The translations under genes and the position numbers were made by a program. From Geodermatophilus siccatus (lineage in GTDB: Bacteria > Actinomycetota > Actinomycetes > Mycobacteriales > Geodermatophilaceae): 64,000 nt of DNA. Below, piece after piece: positions 1 to 9,650 of the stretch. Within the stretch, counting starts at the first letter, position 1, and every line of letters begins with the position of its first letter. The notes beneath the pieces are model-generated. The model saw only the letters and a list, made by a program, of their open reading frames with translations. It was not told where the DNA came from and did no database searches. Where the stretch lies: positions 1-64,000 of the forward strand of contig NZ_FNHE01000011.1 in assembly GCF_900103785.1 (NCBI RefSeq). The letters are read 5' to 3'.

Positions 1-333
1 ACCCGGGCGGCGGCCTGGTTCGCCGCCCACGGCGTCACCCTCCGGCGGGTGCTGACCGACAACGCCAAGAGCTACCGCGTCGGGCGGGCCTGGATCGCCG
101 TCTGCGCCCAGCTGGGCATCGGCCGCCGGTTCATCAAGCCCGGGCGGCCCTGGACCAACGGCAAGGCCGAGCGGTTCAACCGCACCCTGCAGACCGAGTG
201 GGCCTACGCCACCGCCTGGAGCTGCAACGACGAGCGCACCGCCGCCCTGGACAGCTGGCTGACCCACTACAACACTTCCCGCAGCCACTCCGCCCTCGGC
301 GGCCGCCCACCGATCAGCCGACTCGCCGCGTGA
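1..333 (+). CDS. IS481-family transposase, C-terminal part (5' end outside window)
   Basis: The frame is open from base 1 to a TGA at 331-333, so only the last 110 residues are present. They carry the end of an rve/DDE integrase core: LTDNAKSY holds the second catalytic Asp, and KPGRPWTNGKAERFNRTLQ holds the catalytic Glu region. A short tail with HYNTSRSHSALGG follows, as is usual for IS481/IS3-type transposases. A GTG at 49 is just an internal valine. The DDE chemistry would cut and join the element's ends. Whether the element is intact cannot be judged because its left end lies outside the window. Confidence 0.9.
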   Translation, partial: TRAAAWFAAHGVTLRRVLTDNAKSYRVGRAWIAVCAQLGIGRRFIKPGRPWTNGKAERFNRTLQTEWAYATAWSCNDERTAALDSWLTHYNTSRSHSALGGRPPISRLAA

Positions 334-334
334 A

Positions 335-360
335 CAACCTCCCTGGTCACGACACCTAGG
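335..360. mobile_element. Right end of the IS481-like element plus CTAG target
   Basis: Immediately after the transposase stop, the complement reads TGTCGTGACCAGGGAGGTTG from 354 down to 335. It begins with TGT as an insertion-sequence terminal repeat should. The next six bases, CCTAGG (355-360), match the NCTAGN target that IS481 of Bordetella duplicates. The left end is outside the window, so neither the partner repeat nor the duplicated target could be confirmed. Confidence 0.55.
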
Positions 361-378
361 TGGGGTCGCCGGGCGGAC

Positions 379-1230
<852 letters not shown>

Positions 1231-1255
1231 GGGGTGGAACGGTGGCACACGCGCG

Positions 1256-1993
1256 CTACCGGCGCCCGGTCGCCTCCGCCGAGAGCGCCCGGGTCACGAA
1301 CTCCTCGACGCGTGCCCGGTCGACGCCCAGGCCGGTCAGCACGCCGGTGCCCTCGTCGGCGTCGAGCAGGGCCAGCAGCACGTGTTCGGTGCCGATGTAG
1401 TTGTGGCCCAGCCGCAGCGCCTCGCGGAACGTCGCCTCGAGCACCGCCCGCGTGCGGTCGTCGAACGGCACCAGCTCCGGCGACTCGCCGGTGCCGGCGG
1501 GCCCGAGCGTCGCCGTCGCCACCTCGCGGACCCGGTCCGGTGGCACCCCCTGCGCGGTGATCGCCCGCGCGGCGAGCCCCTCCGGTTCGGTCAGCAGGCC
1601 GAGCACCAGGTGCTCGACGCGGATCTGCTGGTCGCGCCGGGCGCGGGCCTCGTTCTGCGCGGCGACGACGACGTTGCGGGCGCGCGGGGTGAACCGGCTG
1701 AACCCGGCATTGGGGTCCAGCGCGGCCGCGTCGGCGGCAGGACGCTGCACGAAGCGCTTCTGCGCCGCCTGCTTGGTCACCCCCATGCTGGCGCCGATCT
1801 CGGTCCAGGAGGCGCCCTGCCGGCGGGCCTGGTCGACGAAGTGGCCGATGAGCGCGTCCGCGACCTCGCCGATGTGGTCGGCGACGAGGACGGCGTCGGT
1901 CAGCTGCTCCAGCGGATCGGTGTGCACCCGCCTGATCGTGTCGATGAGGTCGTCGAGCCGGACGGTCGCGGAGAGGGGAGCGGGTTCGACCAT
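1256..1993 (-). CDS. HTH plus Clp N-terminal repeat-domain protein
   Basis: A 245-residue protein without ATPase domains. The first 85 residues form a helix-turn-helix-like module (ASWTEIGASMGVTKQAAQKRF), then come two Clp_N-type repeats (FTPRARNVVVAAQNEA..IRVEHLVLGLL and FDDRTRAVLEATFREA..IGTEHVLLALL). Clp_N repeats normally bind substrates or adaptors on ClpA/ClpC. Joined to an HTH they suggest a regulator that senses protein quality or Clp substrates; that role is inference. The ATG at 1993 is four bases from an inverted repeat and a second copy lies behind it, which suggests autoregulation. It probably shares a transcript with pdxY. Confidence 0.82.
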   Translation of the reverse strand: MVEPAPLSATVRLDDLIDTIRRVHTDPLEQLTDAVLVADHIGEVADALIGHFVDQARRQGASWTEIGASMGVTKQAAQKRFVQRPAADAAALDPNAGFSRFTPRARNVVVAAQNEARARRDQQIRVEHLVLGLLTEPEGLAARAITAQGVPPDRVREVATATLGPAGTGESPELVPFDDRTRAVLEATFREALRLGHNYIGTEHVLLALLDADEGTGVLTGLGVDRARVEEFVTRALSAEATGRR

Positions 1994-1996
1994 GCC

Positions 1997-2042
1997 GTCA
2001 ACCGTAGGTTGACGCTGCAGTCGTCGTCAACCCTCGGTTGAC
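1997..2042. promoter_or_regulatory. Twin inverted-repeat operator GTCAACC-N3-GGTTGAC
   Basis: Two perfect copies of GTCAACC-N3-GGTTGAC lie at 1997-2013 and 2026-2042, with centres 29 bp apart. They fill the space just upstream of the HTH/Clp-N gene and lie about 60 bp before the MshC-like gene. On the minus strand each copy contains TTGAC. A possible -35 TTGACG followed 17 bases later by TACGGT would place the RNA start within a few bases of the ATG. The HTH protein itself is the simplest candidate binder. Confidence 0.7.
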
Positions 2043-2102
2043 GTGGATCGGCGGTCCCCGGGGTGCTGCCGGAGGGCTGATCGCGGCGGGCAGGATGGCG
2101 GC

Positions 2103-3278
2103 ATGGCCCCGTCTCCTGTCACCTCTCCCGGGATCGTCGGCGTCGCCGGCCGCGTCGCCGAGCCGGTCGACGTCCGCAGCGCCGACCTGCGGCTGGGCGG
2201 GCGACCGCTGCCGGTGGTCAGCCCCGCGCGCGTGTACGTCTGCGGGATCACGCCGTACGACGTGACCCACCTCGGGCACGCGGCGACGTTCGTGTGGGCC
2301 GACGTCCTCGGGGCGGTGCTGCGGTTGGCCGGCGCGGACGTGGTGACCAGCCGGAACGTGACCGACGTCGACGACGTGCTGACCCGCGCCGCCGACGCCC
2401 GCGGCCGGCACTACGACGAGTTCGCGCTGAGCCAGGAGTTCGCCTTCGAGCAGGACATGCGGGCCCTCGGGATCCGGCCGCCGACCCACGCACCGCGGGC
2501 GCGGCACCACATCGGGCACGTGCAGCAGCTGGCCGCGGCGCTGCTGCGGGCCGGACGGGCGTACGAGCGGGAGGGGCACGTGTTCTTCCGCGGCGCCGAG
2601 GCGGTGGCGGCGTCGGGGCTGGCCTCCGACCGGGCCCGCGAGCTGGCCGCCGAGTTCGGCGACGGCCCGGACGACGCGCTGCGCGAGGACCCGTTCGACG
2701 TGCCGGTGTGGCGGCCCTCCGGCGAGCGGGACCCCGCCTGGCCCTCCCCGTGGGGCTGGGGACGGCCGGGCTGGCACGCGGAGTGCGCGGCGATGGCGAC
2801 CGCGACCCTGGGCCACGGTGTGGACGTCCTGGTGGGCGGCGCCGACCTGGCGTTCCCGCACCACGCGCACCAGGCGGCGATGGCCGAGGCGGCCTCGGGG
2901 GTGGCGCCGTTCGCGCGCAGCCGGGTGCACGTCGGGGCGGTGTCCCAGGACGGCGCCAAGATGGCGAAGTCGACGGGCAACCTGACGCTGGTCGCGGACC
3001 TGCTGCGGGTGACCTCCGGGCCGGCGCTGCGGGTGCTCGTGCTGGACCGGCCGTGGTCGCAGCCGTGGGAGTACCGGCCGGAGCTGCTGGAGGGGGCGTC
3101 CGCGCGGCTGGACGCGCTCTTCTCCGCCGCCGGCCGGTCCGGCTCGACCCCGGCGGCGAGCCGCGCGGTGGCCGACCGGCTGTTCGACGACCTGGACGTG
3201 TCCGGGGCCCTGGACGTCGCCATCAGCGACGGTGGGGACGCCGCCCGCCGGCTCGTGCGGGTGCTCGCGCTCGGCTGA
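2103..3278 (+). CDS. Cysteine ligase of the MshC / cysteinyl-tRNA synthetase family
   Basis: Class I aminoacyl-tRNA-synthetase-like catalytic domain of 391 residues. The HIGH region reads YVCGITPYDVTHLGHA, which is the MshC form; CysRS usually has YVCGPTVYD. The KMSKS loop is AKMAKSTGN. Expected zinc ligands are present in YVCGIT, GWHAECAAMA and FPHHAHQ. MshC joins cysteine to GlcN-Ins in mycothiol synthesis. The protein is slightly shorter than typical MshC (about 410) and diverged in its C-terminal third, so it may be a paralogue rather than the main mshC. The ATG at 2103 follows a GGGCAGG-like ribosome site. Confidence 0.72.
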   Translation: MAPSPVTSPGIVGVAGRVAEPVDVRSADLRLGGRPLPVVSPARVYVCGITPYDVTHLGHAATFVWADVLGAVLRLAGADVVTSRNVTDVDDVLTRAADARGRHYDEFALSQEFAFEQDMRALGIRPPTHAPRARHHIGHVQQLAAALLRAGRAYEREGHVFFRGAEAVAASGLASDRARELAAEFGDGPDDALREDPFDVPVWRPSGERDPAWPSPWGWGRPGWHAECAAMATATLGHGVDVLVGGADLAFPHHAHQAAMAEAASGVAPFARSRVHVGAVSQDGAKMAKSTGNLTLVADLLRVTSGPALRVLVLDRPWSQPWEYRPELLEGASARLDALFSAAGRSGSTPAASRAVADRLFDDLDVSGALDVAISDGGDAARRLVRVLALG

Positions 3279-3355
3279 CGGTCAGCCGCCCGCCGCCGCG
3301 AGGGCACCGGCGGCGCGAGCGCGCCCGACCGCCCCCGGGGCCCGGCAGCCGGCCG

Positions 3356-3625
3356 TCACATCCGGAGGTGGGCCGGCGTGCCGGTGGACTGCTCGACGTC
3401 CTCGTTGGCGGTCTGGAGCAGCCGGTGGCTCAGGTCGGAGAGCGCTCGGGCGGCGGCGATCTCGTCGCCGATCTCCGGCACGTCCCGGTCGGCCGGGTCC
3501 AGACGGGCGAGGCCGACGCCGGTCAGCTGTTCCGTGTCCCGGCCGTGCAGCCGGGCGACCGCACGGGTGTGCCCGTCGTGCTCGTCGATGTCGACGGTCA
3601 CCGTCCACTGCTTGACGTCGTCCAC
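3356..3625 (-). CDS. DUF1876 domain protein (dsRBFC-like fold)
   Basis: An 89-residue protein ([20 protein letters not shown]..) with the DUF1876 pattern: a beta hairpin at the N-terminus, then [19 protein letters not shown] and a helical tail ending in a DVEQSTG-like segment. Proteins of this family are common small cytoplasmic proteins in actinobacteria. Their fold resembles double-stranded-RNA-binding domains, but no reaction is known. The GTG at 3625 is preceded by GGGGAGGACAG, a strong ribosome site, which fixes the start. It is separated by 98 bases from the flippase gene and may be expressed alone. Confidence 0.85.
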   Translation of the reverse strand: MDDVKQWTVTVDIDEHDGHTRAVARLHGRDTEQLTGVGLARLDPADRDVPEIGDEIAAARALSDLSHRLLQTANEDVEQSTGTPAHLRM

Positions 3626-3723
3626 CTGTCCTCCCCGGGTCGACGTGCGGGTGCCGGTGATCCAGCGTCGGCCCAGACCTCGGCCGGGGAACGGGTCGTT
3701 GGTCCCTGTCCGTCGTCCGTCGG

Positions 3724-4803
3724 TCACGAGCCGGGCCGGACCGGCGCGGCCCGGTCCACCCTCCCCACGCCCCGTCGCCAGAGCAGCCACGTCACGACGC
3801 CGGTCGGGATCGGGAGGAACCAGGTCAGGAAGCGGAACAGCAGCACCGCCGCGGCGGCCCCGGCCGGGTCCACGCCGACGGCGGTCAGCCCGGCGACGTA
3901 GCTGAGCTCGGCGACCCCCAGGGCGCCCGGCGTGACCGGCACGAGGATCACCAGGCGGGTGAGGGAGAAGACGGCCAGGACGACGACCCACGAGACGTCC
4001 GCGCCCCGGCCCCCGACCGCACGCAGGCAGACCAGCAGCACGAGGAACAGCGCCGCGTGGCTCGCGACCGCCGCGGCGGTGAGGTGCACCCAGCGGTGCC
4101 GGACGAGGTCCAGGGAGTCGGCGCGGAACCGGTCGGTGCGGGCCACCCAGCCCGACGGCGGCCGTCGGTGCACCGCGCGGGCGACCCGGCCGGCGCCGCG
4201 TTCGGCGGCCCCGGCCAGCACCGTGGCCGCCCGCGCGTGGGTGAGGACGAGCACGAGCGCGAGCACGCCGAGCAGCAGGACGGTGCTGCCCAGCAGGGCG
4301 GCGGAACCCAGCCGGGCGTCGACGTCCCCGACCAGCGCCACCCCGGCCAGGGCGACGGCCGGGGTGGCGAGCTTGGCCAGGGTGTTCCAGACGCCGGTGA
4401 GGGTCACGGCGCGGGTGATCTCGGCGGCGTCGAAGCCGAACGAGGAGTACATCGCCGCGTTGGTGCCGACGCCGAAGGCGAAGCCGACCGGGACGGTGTT
4501 GGAGACGGCCGTCGACGCCTGGTCGGACATCACCGCGCGGCCGAGGGTCAGCCCCGGCATCGCGGCCATCCAGAGCGGGGCGTAGGAGAACAGGTTGACC
4601 AGCGCGACCACGGCGACGCCGGTGACCTCGGCCGCCGACAGGTGCCGCACGAGGTCCCAGGCCGCCGAGTAGTCGGCGATCCGCGGCAGCACGCCGGCGA
4701 AGACGGCGACCACCACGCCCACCGTGAGGGTCGTCCGTCCCACGCGGCCGGTGAGGACCCGCCGGACGGTGCCCCGGGACCGGCCGGGCGGTGCGGCGCT
4801 CAT
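3724..4803 (-). CDS. Flippase-like membrane protein, lysyl-PG synthase TM / UPF0104 family
   Basis: 359 residues with about eight hydrophobic segments, matching the transmembrane part of MprF-like proteins (UPF0104, lysylphosphatidylglycerol synthase TM region). Recognisable are [24 protein letters not shown] in the first half and [19 protein letters not shown] near the end; the latter is the family's conserved P-G-x-G-x-x-E loop. The catalytic aminoacyl-transferase half of MprF is absent. The start ATG (4803) overlaps the stop of the PAP2-kinase-flippase fusion as ATGA, so the two are translationally coupled and probably act together on a lipid-linked substrate. The substrate is unknown. Confidence 0.82.
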   Translation of the reverse strand: MSAAPPGRSRGTVRRVLTGRVGRTTLTVGVVVAVFAGVLPRIADYSAAWDLVRHLSAAEVTGVAVVALVNLFSYAPLWMAAMPGLTLGRAVMSDQASTAVSNTVPVGFAFGVGTNAAMYSSFGFDAAEITRAVTLTGVWNTLAKLATPAVALAGVALVGDVDARLGSAALLGSTVLLLGVLALVLVLTHARAATVLAGAAERGAGRVARAVHRRPPSGWVARTDRFRADSLDLVRHRWVHLTAAAVASHAALFLVLLVCLRAVGGRGADVSWVVVLAVFSLTRLVILVPVTPGALGVAELSYVAGLTAVGVDPAGAAAAVLLFRFLTWFLPIPTGVVTWLLWRRGVGRVDRAAPVRPGS

Positions 4804-7226
4804 GCGCCGAGGCGGTGCTCGAAGCGGGCCGACAACAGCGCGCCGACCAGGGCCGGGACCCAGAACACCAGCACCCGGAAGGCGAGCGCGGCGGCGCAGG
4901 CCCCGGGCAGCGGCACCCCCAGCGCGGTCAGCACCAGGAGGAGGGCGACCTCGGCGGCCCCCGGTGCCGCGGTCACCGGCAGGACCGACCACAGGAGGTG
5001 CAGCCCGCCGTACCCGGCCGCGGTCGCCAGCACCGGCACCGAGCCGCCCACGGCGTGCACCGCAGCGGCGAGCGCCGCGCCCTCCAGCGCCACCCCCGTC
5101 GCCGTCCAGCCCAGCTGCTCGCCGCGCAGCCACCCGCCCCGGCGCGGGGCGGTCAGCCCCCGGCGCAGGACCCGGGCGACCTGGCGGCGCGCGTGCGGGC
5201 CGGTGTCGGCCCGCCGAGCCAGCCACTGGCCACCCAGCACCAGCGTCCAGGCGCCGAGCCCGAGCGCGACGGCAGGCACCAGCGCCTCGGGGGTGTGCCA
5301 GCCGCCGAGGCGCCGCCCCACCAGCGCCAACCCCAGCGTGCCCGCGGCGACGAGCACGGCCGCGACGATCGCGCCGGCGACGAACCGGTCCACCGCCCGG
5401 CGTGCGTCCTCGGGGGACACCCCCGCGCGCTCCAGGTACCGGGCCGCCGACCGGCGCCACCCCTCGCCGCCGTGGAGCAGCGACGCGGCCTCGGCCGCCA
5501 TGGTCGCGCCGTAGGTGCGGCCCAGGGCCAGCCGGCGGTCGACCGTCAGCAGCGCTGCCACCGCGTGCGCCCCCCGCGCGAGGACGACCAGCACGAGAGC
5601 CGCGCCCAGCCAGCGCCACCCGCCGCGCTCGACCGACGCCAGCAGCGCGGGAGCGCCGGCCAGCAGCGGGACGCCGACGAGCACGAGGGCCGACCCGGCG
5701 GCCACGGCCAGCCGCGCGGCGGCCCCGGGTGGTCCGTACTCGGGCCGATCGGGGTCGGGCAGGTCCAGCCGGCGGCGGATCGCGTCGCGCAGCAGGTCCA
5801 GCCGGGCGCGGTCCTCGCGGACCCGGGCTCGGGTGACCGCCGACAGGCTCATCGGCGTCAGCCCGGGCAGGGCCGCGGCGACGGCCTCGGGGCCGAGCTC
5901 GTCGACGGCGGAGCGGCCCACGAGCTCGGGGTCGACCCGCAGCGCCAGGGAGGCCATGAGCTCGGCGACGTCACCGGCCAGCGCGTCGTCGTCCGCCCCG
6001 TTCAGCGCGTTGCCGAAGTCGACGACCCACGGCCGCCCGTCGGCGTCCACCAGGACGCTGGACGCCTCCAGGTCGTGGTGGGCCACCCGGGCGGCCCGCA
6101 GCAGGGCCACCTGTCCCCACACCCGCGCCAGCAGGTCCGGGGTGAGGTCGCCGGCCGGCAGCTCGTCGAGCTCCCGGCCGGCGACGTGCTCCTGCACGAC
6201 CACCGCGCCGTGCTCGGTGCCGCGTGCCAGCAGCACCGGCGGGGTCGACACGCCGCGTTCGCGGGCGGTCATGGCCGCGACCGCCTCGTGCTCGGCCTGC
6301 TGGCCCAGTGGTGCCACCGCGTCGGCGTCCTTGACGTCGCGGACCGCGAGCAGCCGCCACAGCCGGTACAGCCAGTCGCGCTCGAGGCGGTCGGGTTCGA
6401 GGAACTTGACGTACAACCGGCGGCCGCTCTCGTCGACGGCCTCGAAGGGGTGTGAGCTGCGCGCGCGGACGGCGGCCGGCCGCACCTCCCGGACCCGCAG
6501 GCCGAACCGCTCGAGCAGCTGCCCGACCCGGGCGGCCGGCACGTCCCGCCGCGGCACGCCGAACACCCAGTGCACCAGCGAGCCGATCGCCCACCCGACG
6601 GCCACCCCGCAGACGACGTCCAGGGGCAGGTGCGCCCCGACGTACACGCGGGCCAGCGCCACCGTCCACGCCAGGACCCACGCCCGGCGGCGGCCCCCGC
6701 GCGACAGGTACGGGGCGGCGGCGGTGGCCAGCGCCGCGGCGACCGCCGAGTGCCCGGAGACGAAGCCCAGGCCCTCGACCGGGCCCTCGGGGAAGTGCAC
6801 CTCGACGACGAGCCCGATGGGCCGCTCCCGCTGCACCACCTCCTTCACCGCGTCCGCGGCGAGGTAGGCGAGGACACCGGAGACGAGCAGGTCGCGCGCC
6901 ATCCGGAACCGGCGGGTGAGCGCGGCCACGGATGCGACGACCGGGACCGTGACCGCGTTGCCCAGCTGCATGACCGCCCAGACGACCGGGAAGACGGCCG
7001 CCGGGAGGTCGTTCACCAGCTGGAACACGTCCCGCTCGACGACCGGCAGCACACCTCGTTGGGCGACGAGGAGGCCCAGCCCGAGGACGGACAGTCCCAG
7101 CACCGCGCGCACCAGGTCGACCGGGTGCCGCTGCACCGGCCGGGGCCCCGTTCGGGCGGGCCCGCCCGGCCCGGGGGACGGCTCGGCGTGGGCGGCGGCG
7201 CCCGAGGTCGTGCGGCGGGTCCACAC
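4800..7226 (-). CDS. PAP2 phosphatase - atypical kinase - flippase-like fusion protein
   Basis: About 808 residues in three parts. Part one is a PAP2 lipid phosphatase with KEVVQRERP (near 128), SGHS (near 157) and [13 protein letters not shown] (near 190). Part two is a RIO/Bud32-like kinase domain with [12 protein letters not shown] (near 381) and VVDFGNA (near 402). Part three is a multi-pass UPF0104/MprF-type region from about 510 to the end, carrying a [12 protein letters not shown] loop. It would combine lipid-phosphate hydrolysis, phosphotransfer and lipid movement at the membrane; the substrate is unknown. The start is uncertain: the frame is open to 7481, but the upstream part reads as Gly/Arg/Pro-rich noise and no ribosome site is obvious at GTG 7226. 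Confidence 0.8.
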   Translation of the reverse strand: MWTRRTTSGAAAHAEPSPGPGGPARTGPRPVQRHPVDLVRAVLGLSVLGLGLLVAQRGVLPVVERDVFQLVNDLPAAVFPVVWAVMQLGNAVTVPVVASVAALTRRFRMARDLLVSGVLAYLAADAVKEVVQRERPIGLVVEVHFPEGPVEGLGFVSGHSAVAAALATAAAPYLSRGGRRRAWVLAWTVALARVYVGAHLPLDVVCGVAVGWAIGSLVHWVFGVPRRDVPAARVGQLLERFGLRVREVRPAAVRARSSHPFEAVDESGRRLYVKFLEPDRLERDWLYRLWRLLAVRDVKDADAVAPLGQQAEHEAVAAMTARERGVSTPPVLLARGTEHGAVVVQEHVAGRELDELPAGDLTPDLLARVWGQVALLRAARVAHHDLEASSVLVDADGRPWVVDFGNALNGADDDALAGDVAELMASLALRVDPELVGRSAVDELGPEAVAAALPGLTPMSLSAVTRARVREDRARLDLLRDAIRRRLDLPDPDRPEYGPPGAAARLAVAAGSALVLVGVPLLAGAPALLASVERGGWRWLGAALVLVVLARGAHAVAALLTVDRRLALGRTYGATMAAEAASLLHGGEGWRRSAARYLERAGVSPEDARRAVDRFVAGAIVAAVLVAAGTLGLALVGRRLGGWHTPEALVPAVALGLGAWTLVLGGQWLARRADTGPHARRQVARVLRRGLTAPRRGGWLRGEQLGWTATGVALEGAALAAAVHAVGGSVPVLATAAGYGGLHLLWSVLPVTAAPGAAEVALLLVLTALGVPLPGACAAALAFRVLVFWVPALVGALLSARFEHRLGA

Positions 7227-7679
7227 GGCCGCGGGCCGGCGGGTGCCGGGCCTCCCGGTCGGGGCCGGGGCGCCGGGGGTGCCGCGGACCCCCGGCGCGC
7301 GCGAGCCCGCTGCGGGGACACCGGCGGCCCGATCCCGTCGACCGCGACCACCGCCGTCCACCCGCCCGTGCGACCGGCCACCTCGGCCGGGCGGCGGCGG
7401 GTCAGCCCGGTCCACGCGGGGACGCCGGGACCGGCCGGACCACGCCCACCGGGCCGGTCCGTCGCCAGGGGCGGCACCCACTCCACCGGCGCTGTGCCAT
7501 CGCGGCGTCCTCCCGTCGTCGACCGGTCGGTCCGGTCAGCCTGCTCCACCCGACCGCGCCGCAGGAACCCCCGGTCGGCCGCACGGACCGCACGCGGGAC
7601 GCGAGGACCAGACGTCCGGCCCGGCGAGGGGACGTCGCCGCACCCGCGCTCCGCCCCGTGCGCGGAGGAGCATGGCGCG
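7227..7679. other. Divergent intergenic region between two membrane-kinase genes
   Basis: About 450 bases, extremely GC-rich, separating the divergent PAP2-kinase fusion (-) and the membrane-kinase gene (+). If the fusion protein starts further upstream (frame open to 7481) the gap shrinks to about 200 bases. No promoter with a clear -35/-10 pair, no RNA gene and no convincing small gene was seen. The only clear element is the ribosome site GCGGAGGAG at 7662-7670 serving the plus-strand gene. Confidence 0.5.
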
Positions 7680-9395
7680 GTGACCGGCGACGCGGGACCG
7701 GAGGCCGGGCCGGTGGCCGACGGGACCCCTGCCCGGCGGACCCTCGCCCCGGTCACCGGCGCGCGCAGACCGGCCTGGCCGGACGAGGACCGCCACCGCC
7801 GCCCCTCGGGCGACGACCGGCCCGGCCACCGGCGTCCGCCCCCCGGCACCTGGCCGTGGGCCGCGGCGCTCGTCGTCGCCGTGGTGCTGCTGTCGCTGGG
7901 CGGTGGATGGACCCGTGGCCTGGCCGGCCTCGACCAGGCCGTCCGGGAGTCCCTCGCTCCGCCGGGCCGGCCGCCCGGGTGGGCCACCGACCTGGGCCGG
8001 CTCGGGGCGGCGCTCGGCTACCGCGTGCTGTGGATCCCGACCGCCCTCGTGCTGGTGTGGACGGCGCGGTGGCGGCACCTGCTCGTCTACGTCGGCAGCA
8101 TCTCGCTCATGGCCGCGACCGCCCAGGTCGCCTCGGGTGACGCGGCGCTGATCCGCGACGTCCGGGACAGCGTGACCGGGTCCGCGGTCGGCATCATCCT
8201 CCCGGCCTGGCCGGTGATCGTGCTGGCCACGGTGGCCACCGGCAGCCTGTTCGTCCTCACCCCGTCCGGGCGGGCGCGCCGCTGGGGTTGGCTCGTCGTC
8301 GCCGGCCTGGTCGGCGGTCTGGCGACGGTCCGGGTGGCGCTGCTGCTCGACACCGCCGCGGATGCGCTGCTCAGCGCGGTCGTCGGTGCTGCCGCGGCGG
8401 CTCTGGCGTTCCGGTTGCTCGCGCCCGAGCACGCGTTCCCGGTCACCTACCGGCGGCAGGTCCGGGCGCACCTGCGGCTCCACCGGGAGCGGACCGAGCG
8501 GATCCGGGCCGCCGTCCGGGACCAGCTCGGGATCGAGATCGACGAGATCAAGCCCTACCGCCTCGACGGCTCAGCCGGGTCCACCCCGTGCCGGCTGCAC
8601 CTGGCCGAGGGACCGCCGGAGCACCTGTTCGGCAAGCTGTACGCCACGACCCACCTGCGCTCGGACCGCTGGTACAAGTGGGCCCGCGTCCTGCGGTACG
8701 GCCGGCTGGAGGACGAGGCGCCGTTCTCCTCGGTCCGCCGCCTGGTCGAGCACGAGGACTACATGCTCCGCCTGCTGCGGGACGGCGGCGTCCGGGTCCC
8801 CGAGCCGGTGGGCGTGGTCGAGGTCGTGCCCGGGCGGGAGTACCTCCTGGTGACCGAGCTGGTCCCCGACGCGGTCGAGGTCCTCGACTCCGGCCTGGAC
8901 GACGCGGTCGTCGACGACGCCCTCCGGCAGGTGCGCCGGCTGTGGGCCGCGGGGACCGCGCACCGCGACGTCAAGCCCTCCAACGTGCTGGTGCAGGGCA
9001 GCCGCGTCTACCTCGTGGACGTCTCCTTCGGGGAGCTGCGCCCGTCCCGGTGGCGCCAGGCCGTCGACCTGGCCGACATGGTGCTCACCCTCGCGCTGGC
9101 CGCCGGTCCCCGCCGCGTCGTCGAGCGGGCGCAGGCGTTCTTCACCCCCGACGAGCTGGCCGAGGCGCTCGCCGCGACCAGCCCGATGACCATCCCGCGG
9201 CAGCTCGCCCGCAGGCTGGCCGAGGCCGACGGCGACCTGGTCGAGGACCTCCGCGCGATGCTGCCACCGCACCCGACGATCCGGGTGCAGCGCTGGAGCG
9301 TGCGCCGGGTGCTGCTCGCTGCGGCCACCCTCGGCGGCACGGTCCTGGTCGCGCTGCTGTTCGCGCTCAACCTCCGGGCCGGCGGGCTGCTCTGA
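7680..9395 (+). CDS. Membrane protein with C-terminal RIO/Bud32-like kinase domain
   Basis: 571 residues. After a charged, proline-rich N-terminus come six or so hydrophobic segments (about residues 60-250). These resemble a degenerate PAP2-type membrane domain without the KxxxxxxRP and SGH motifs. A soluble kinase-like domain follows: HLFGKLYATTHLRSDRW contributes a probable ATP-binding Lys, AHRDVKPSNVLV is the catalytic loop (near 428), and YLVDVSFGE replaces the DFG loop with DVS (near 446). One transmembrane helix closes the protein. It is divergent to the PAP2-kinase-flippase gene and looks like its partner or paralogue. The GTG at 7680 follows GCGGAGGAG. Confidence 0.8.
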   Translation: MTGDAGPEAGPVADGTPARRTLAPVTGARRPAWPDEDRHRRPSGDDRPGHRRPPPGTWPWAAALVVAVVLLSLGGGWTRGLAGLDQAVRESLAPPGRPPGWATDLGRLGAALGYRVLWIPTALVLVWTARWRHLLVYVGSISLMAATAQVASGDAALIRDVRDSVTGSAVGIILPAWPVIVLATVATGSLFVLTPSGRARRWGWLVVAGLVGGLATVRVALLLDTAADALLSAVVGAAAAALAFRLLAPEHAFPVTYRRQVRAHLRLHRERTERIRAAVRDQLGIEIDEIKPYRLDGSAGSTPCRLHLAEGPPEHLFGKLYATTHLRSDRWYKWARVLRYGRLEDEAPFSSVRRLVEHEDYMLRLLRDGGVRVPEPVGVVEVVPGREYLLVTELVPDAVEVLDSGLDDAVVDDALRQVRRLWAAGTAHRDVKPSNVLVQGSRVYLVDVSFGELRPSRWRQAVDLADMVLTLALAAGPRRVVERAQAFFTPDELAEALAATSPMTIPRQLARRLAEADGDLVEDLRAMLPPHPTIRVQRWSVRRVLLAAATLGGTVLVALLFALNLRAGGLL

Positions 9396-9414
9396 CTGGG
9401 TGGGACGTCCGGGG

Positions 9415-9558
9415 TCAGGCAGCGCGGAGCGTGCCCGGAGCGGCGGTCGGCTGCGCCGTCGGCCTGGCGGGCACGGTCCAGCGCATCTCCATGTGCCGGT
9501 GGCCGGCGCTGTCCACGACGGGGACCCAACGCACCTGCGGACACGGGTTGACACGCAT
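9415..9558 (-). CDS. Small 47-residue protein, function unknown
   Basis: A short open frame starting at ATG 9558 behind a good ribosome site (GAGAGGTGG, about 6 bases away). It encodes MRVNPCPQVRWVPVVDSAGH and continues with RHMEMRWTVPARPTA to a TGA at 9415-9417. The composition (balanced, with Trp, Met and His) is unlike the Arg/Pro/Ala noise of shadow frames here, and the frame ends 19 bases from the convergent kinase gene. The single Cys, the three histidines of its SAGHRHMEM stretch together with the antigenic-looking middle give no recognisable family. It may be a lineage-specific small protein. Confidence 0.55.
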   Translation of the reverse strand: MRVNPCPQVRWVPVVDSAGHRHMEMRWTVPARPTAQPTAAPGTLRAA

Positions 9559-9650
9559 GACAGCCACCTCTCGTTCACCTGTTGTTCACCATCGTGACAC
9601 CAGGCGCTCCTCGTGCGAAGCCGACACGACGGGGGTGACCCGGAAGAGGG

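Noticed and set aside
7227..7481. N-terminal extension of the PAP2-kinase-flippase protein
   Set aside because: The 85 extra residues are Gly/Arg/Pro-rich without hydrophobic or domain pattern and no ribosome site precedes GTG 7481; treated as unlikely but not excluded.
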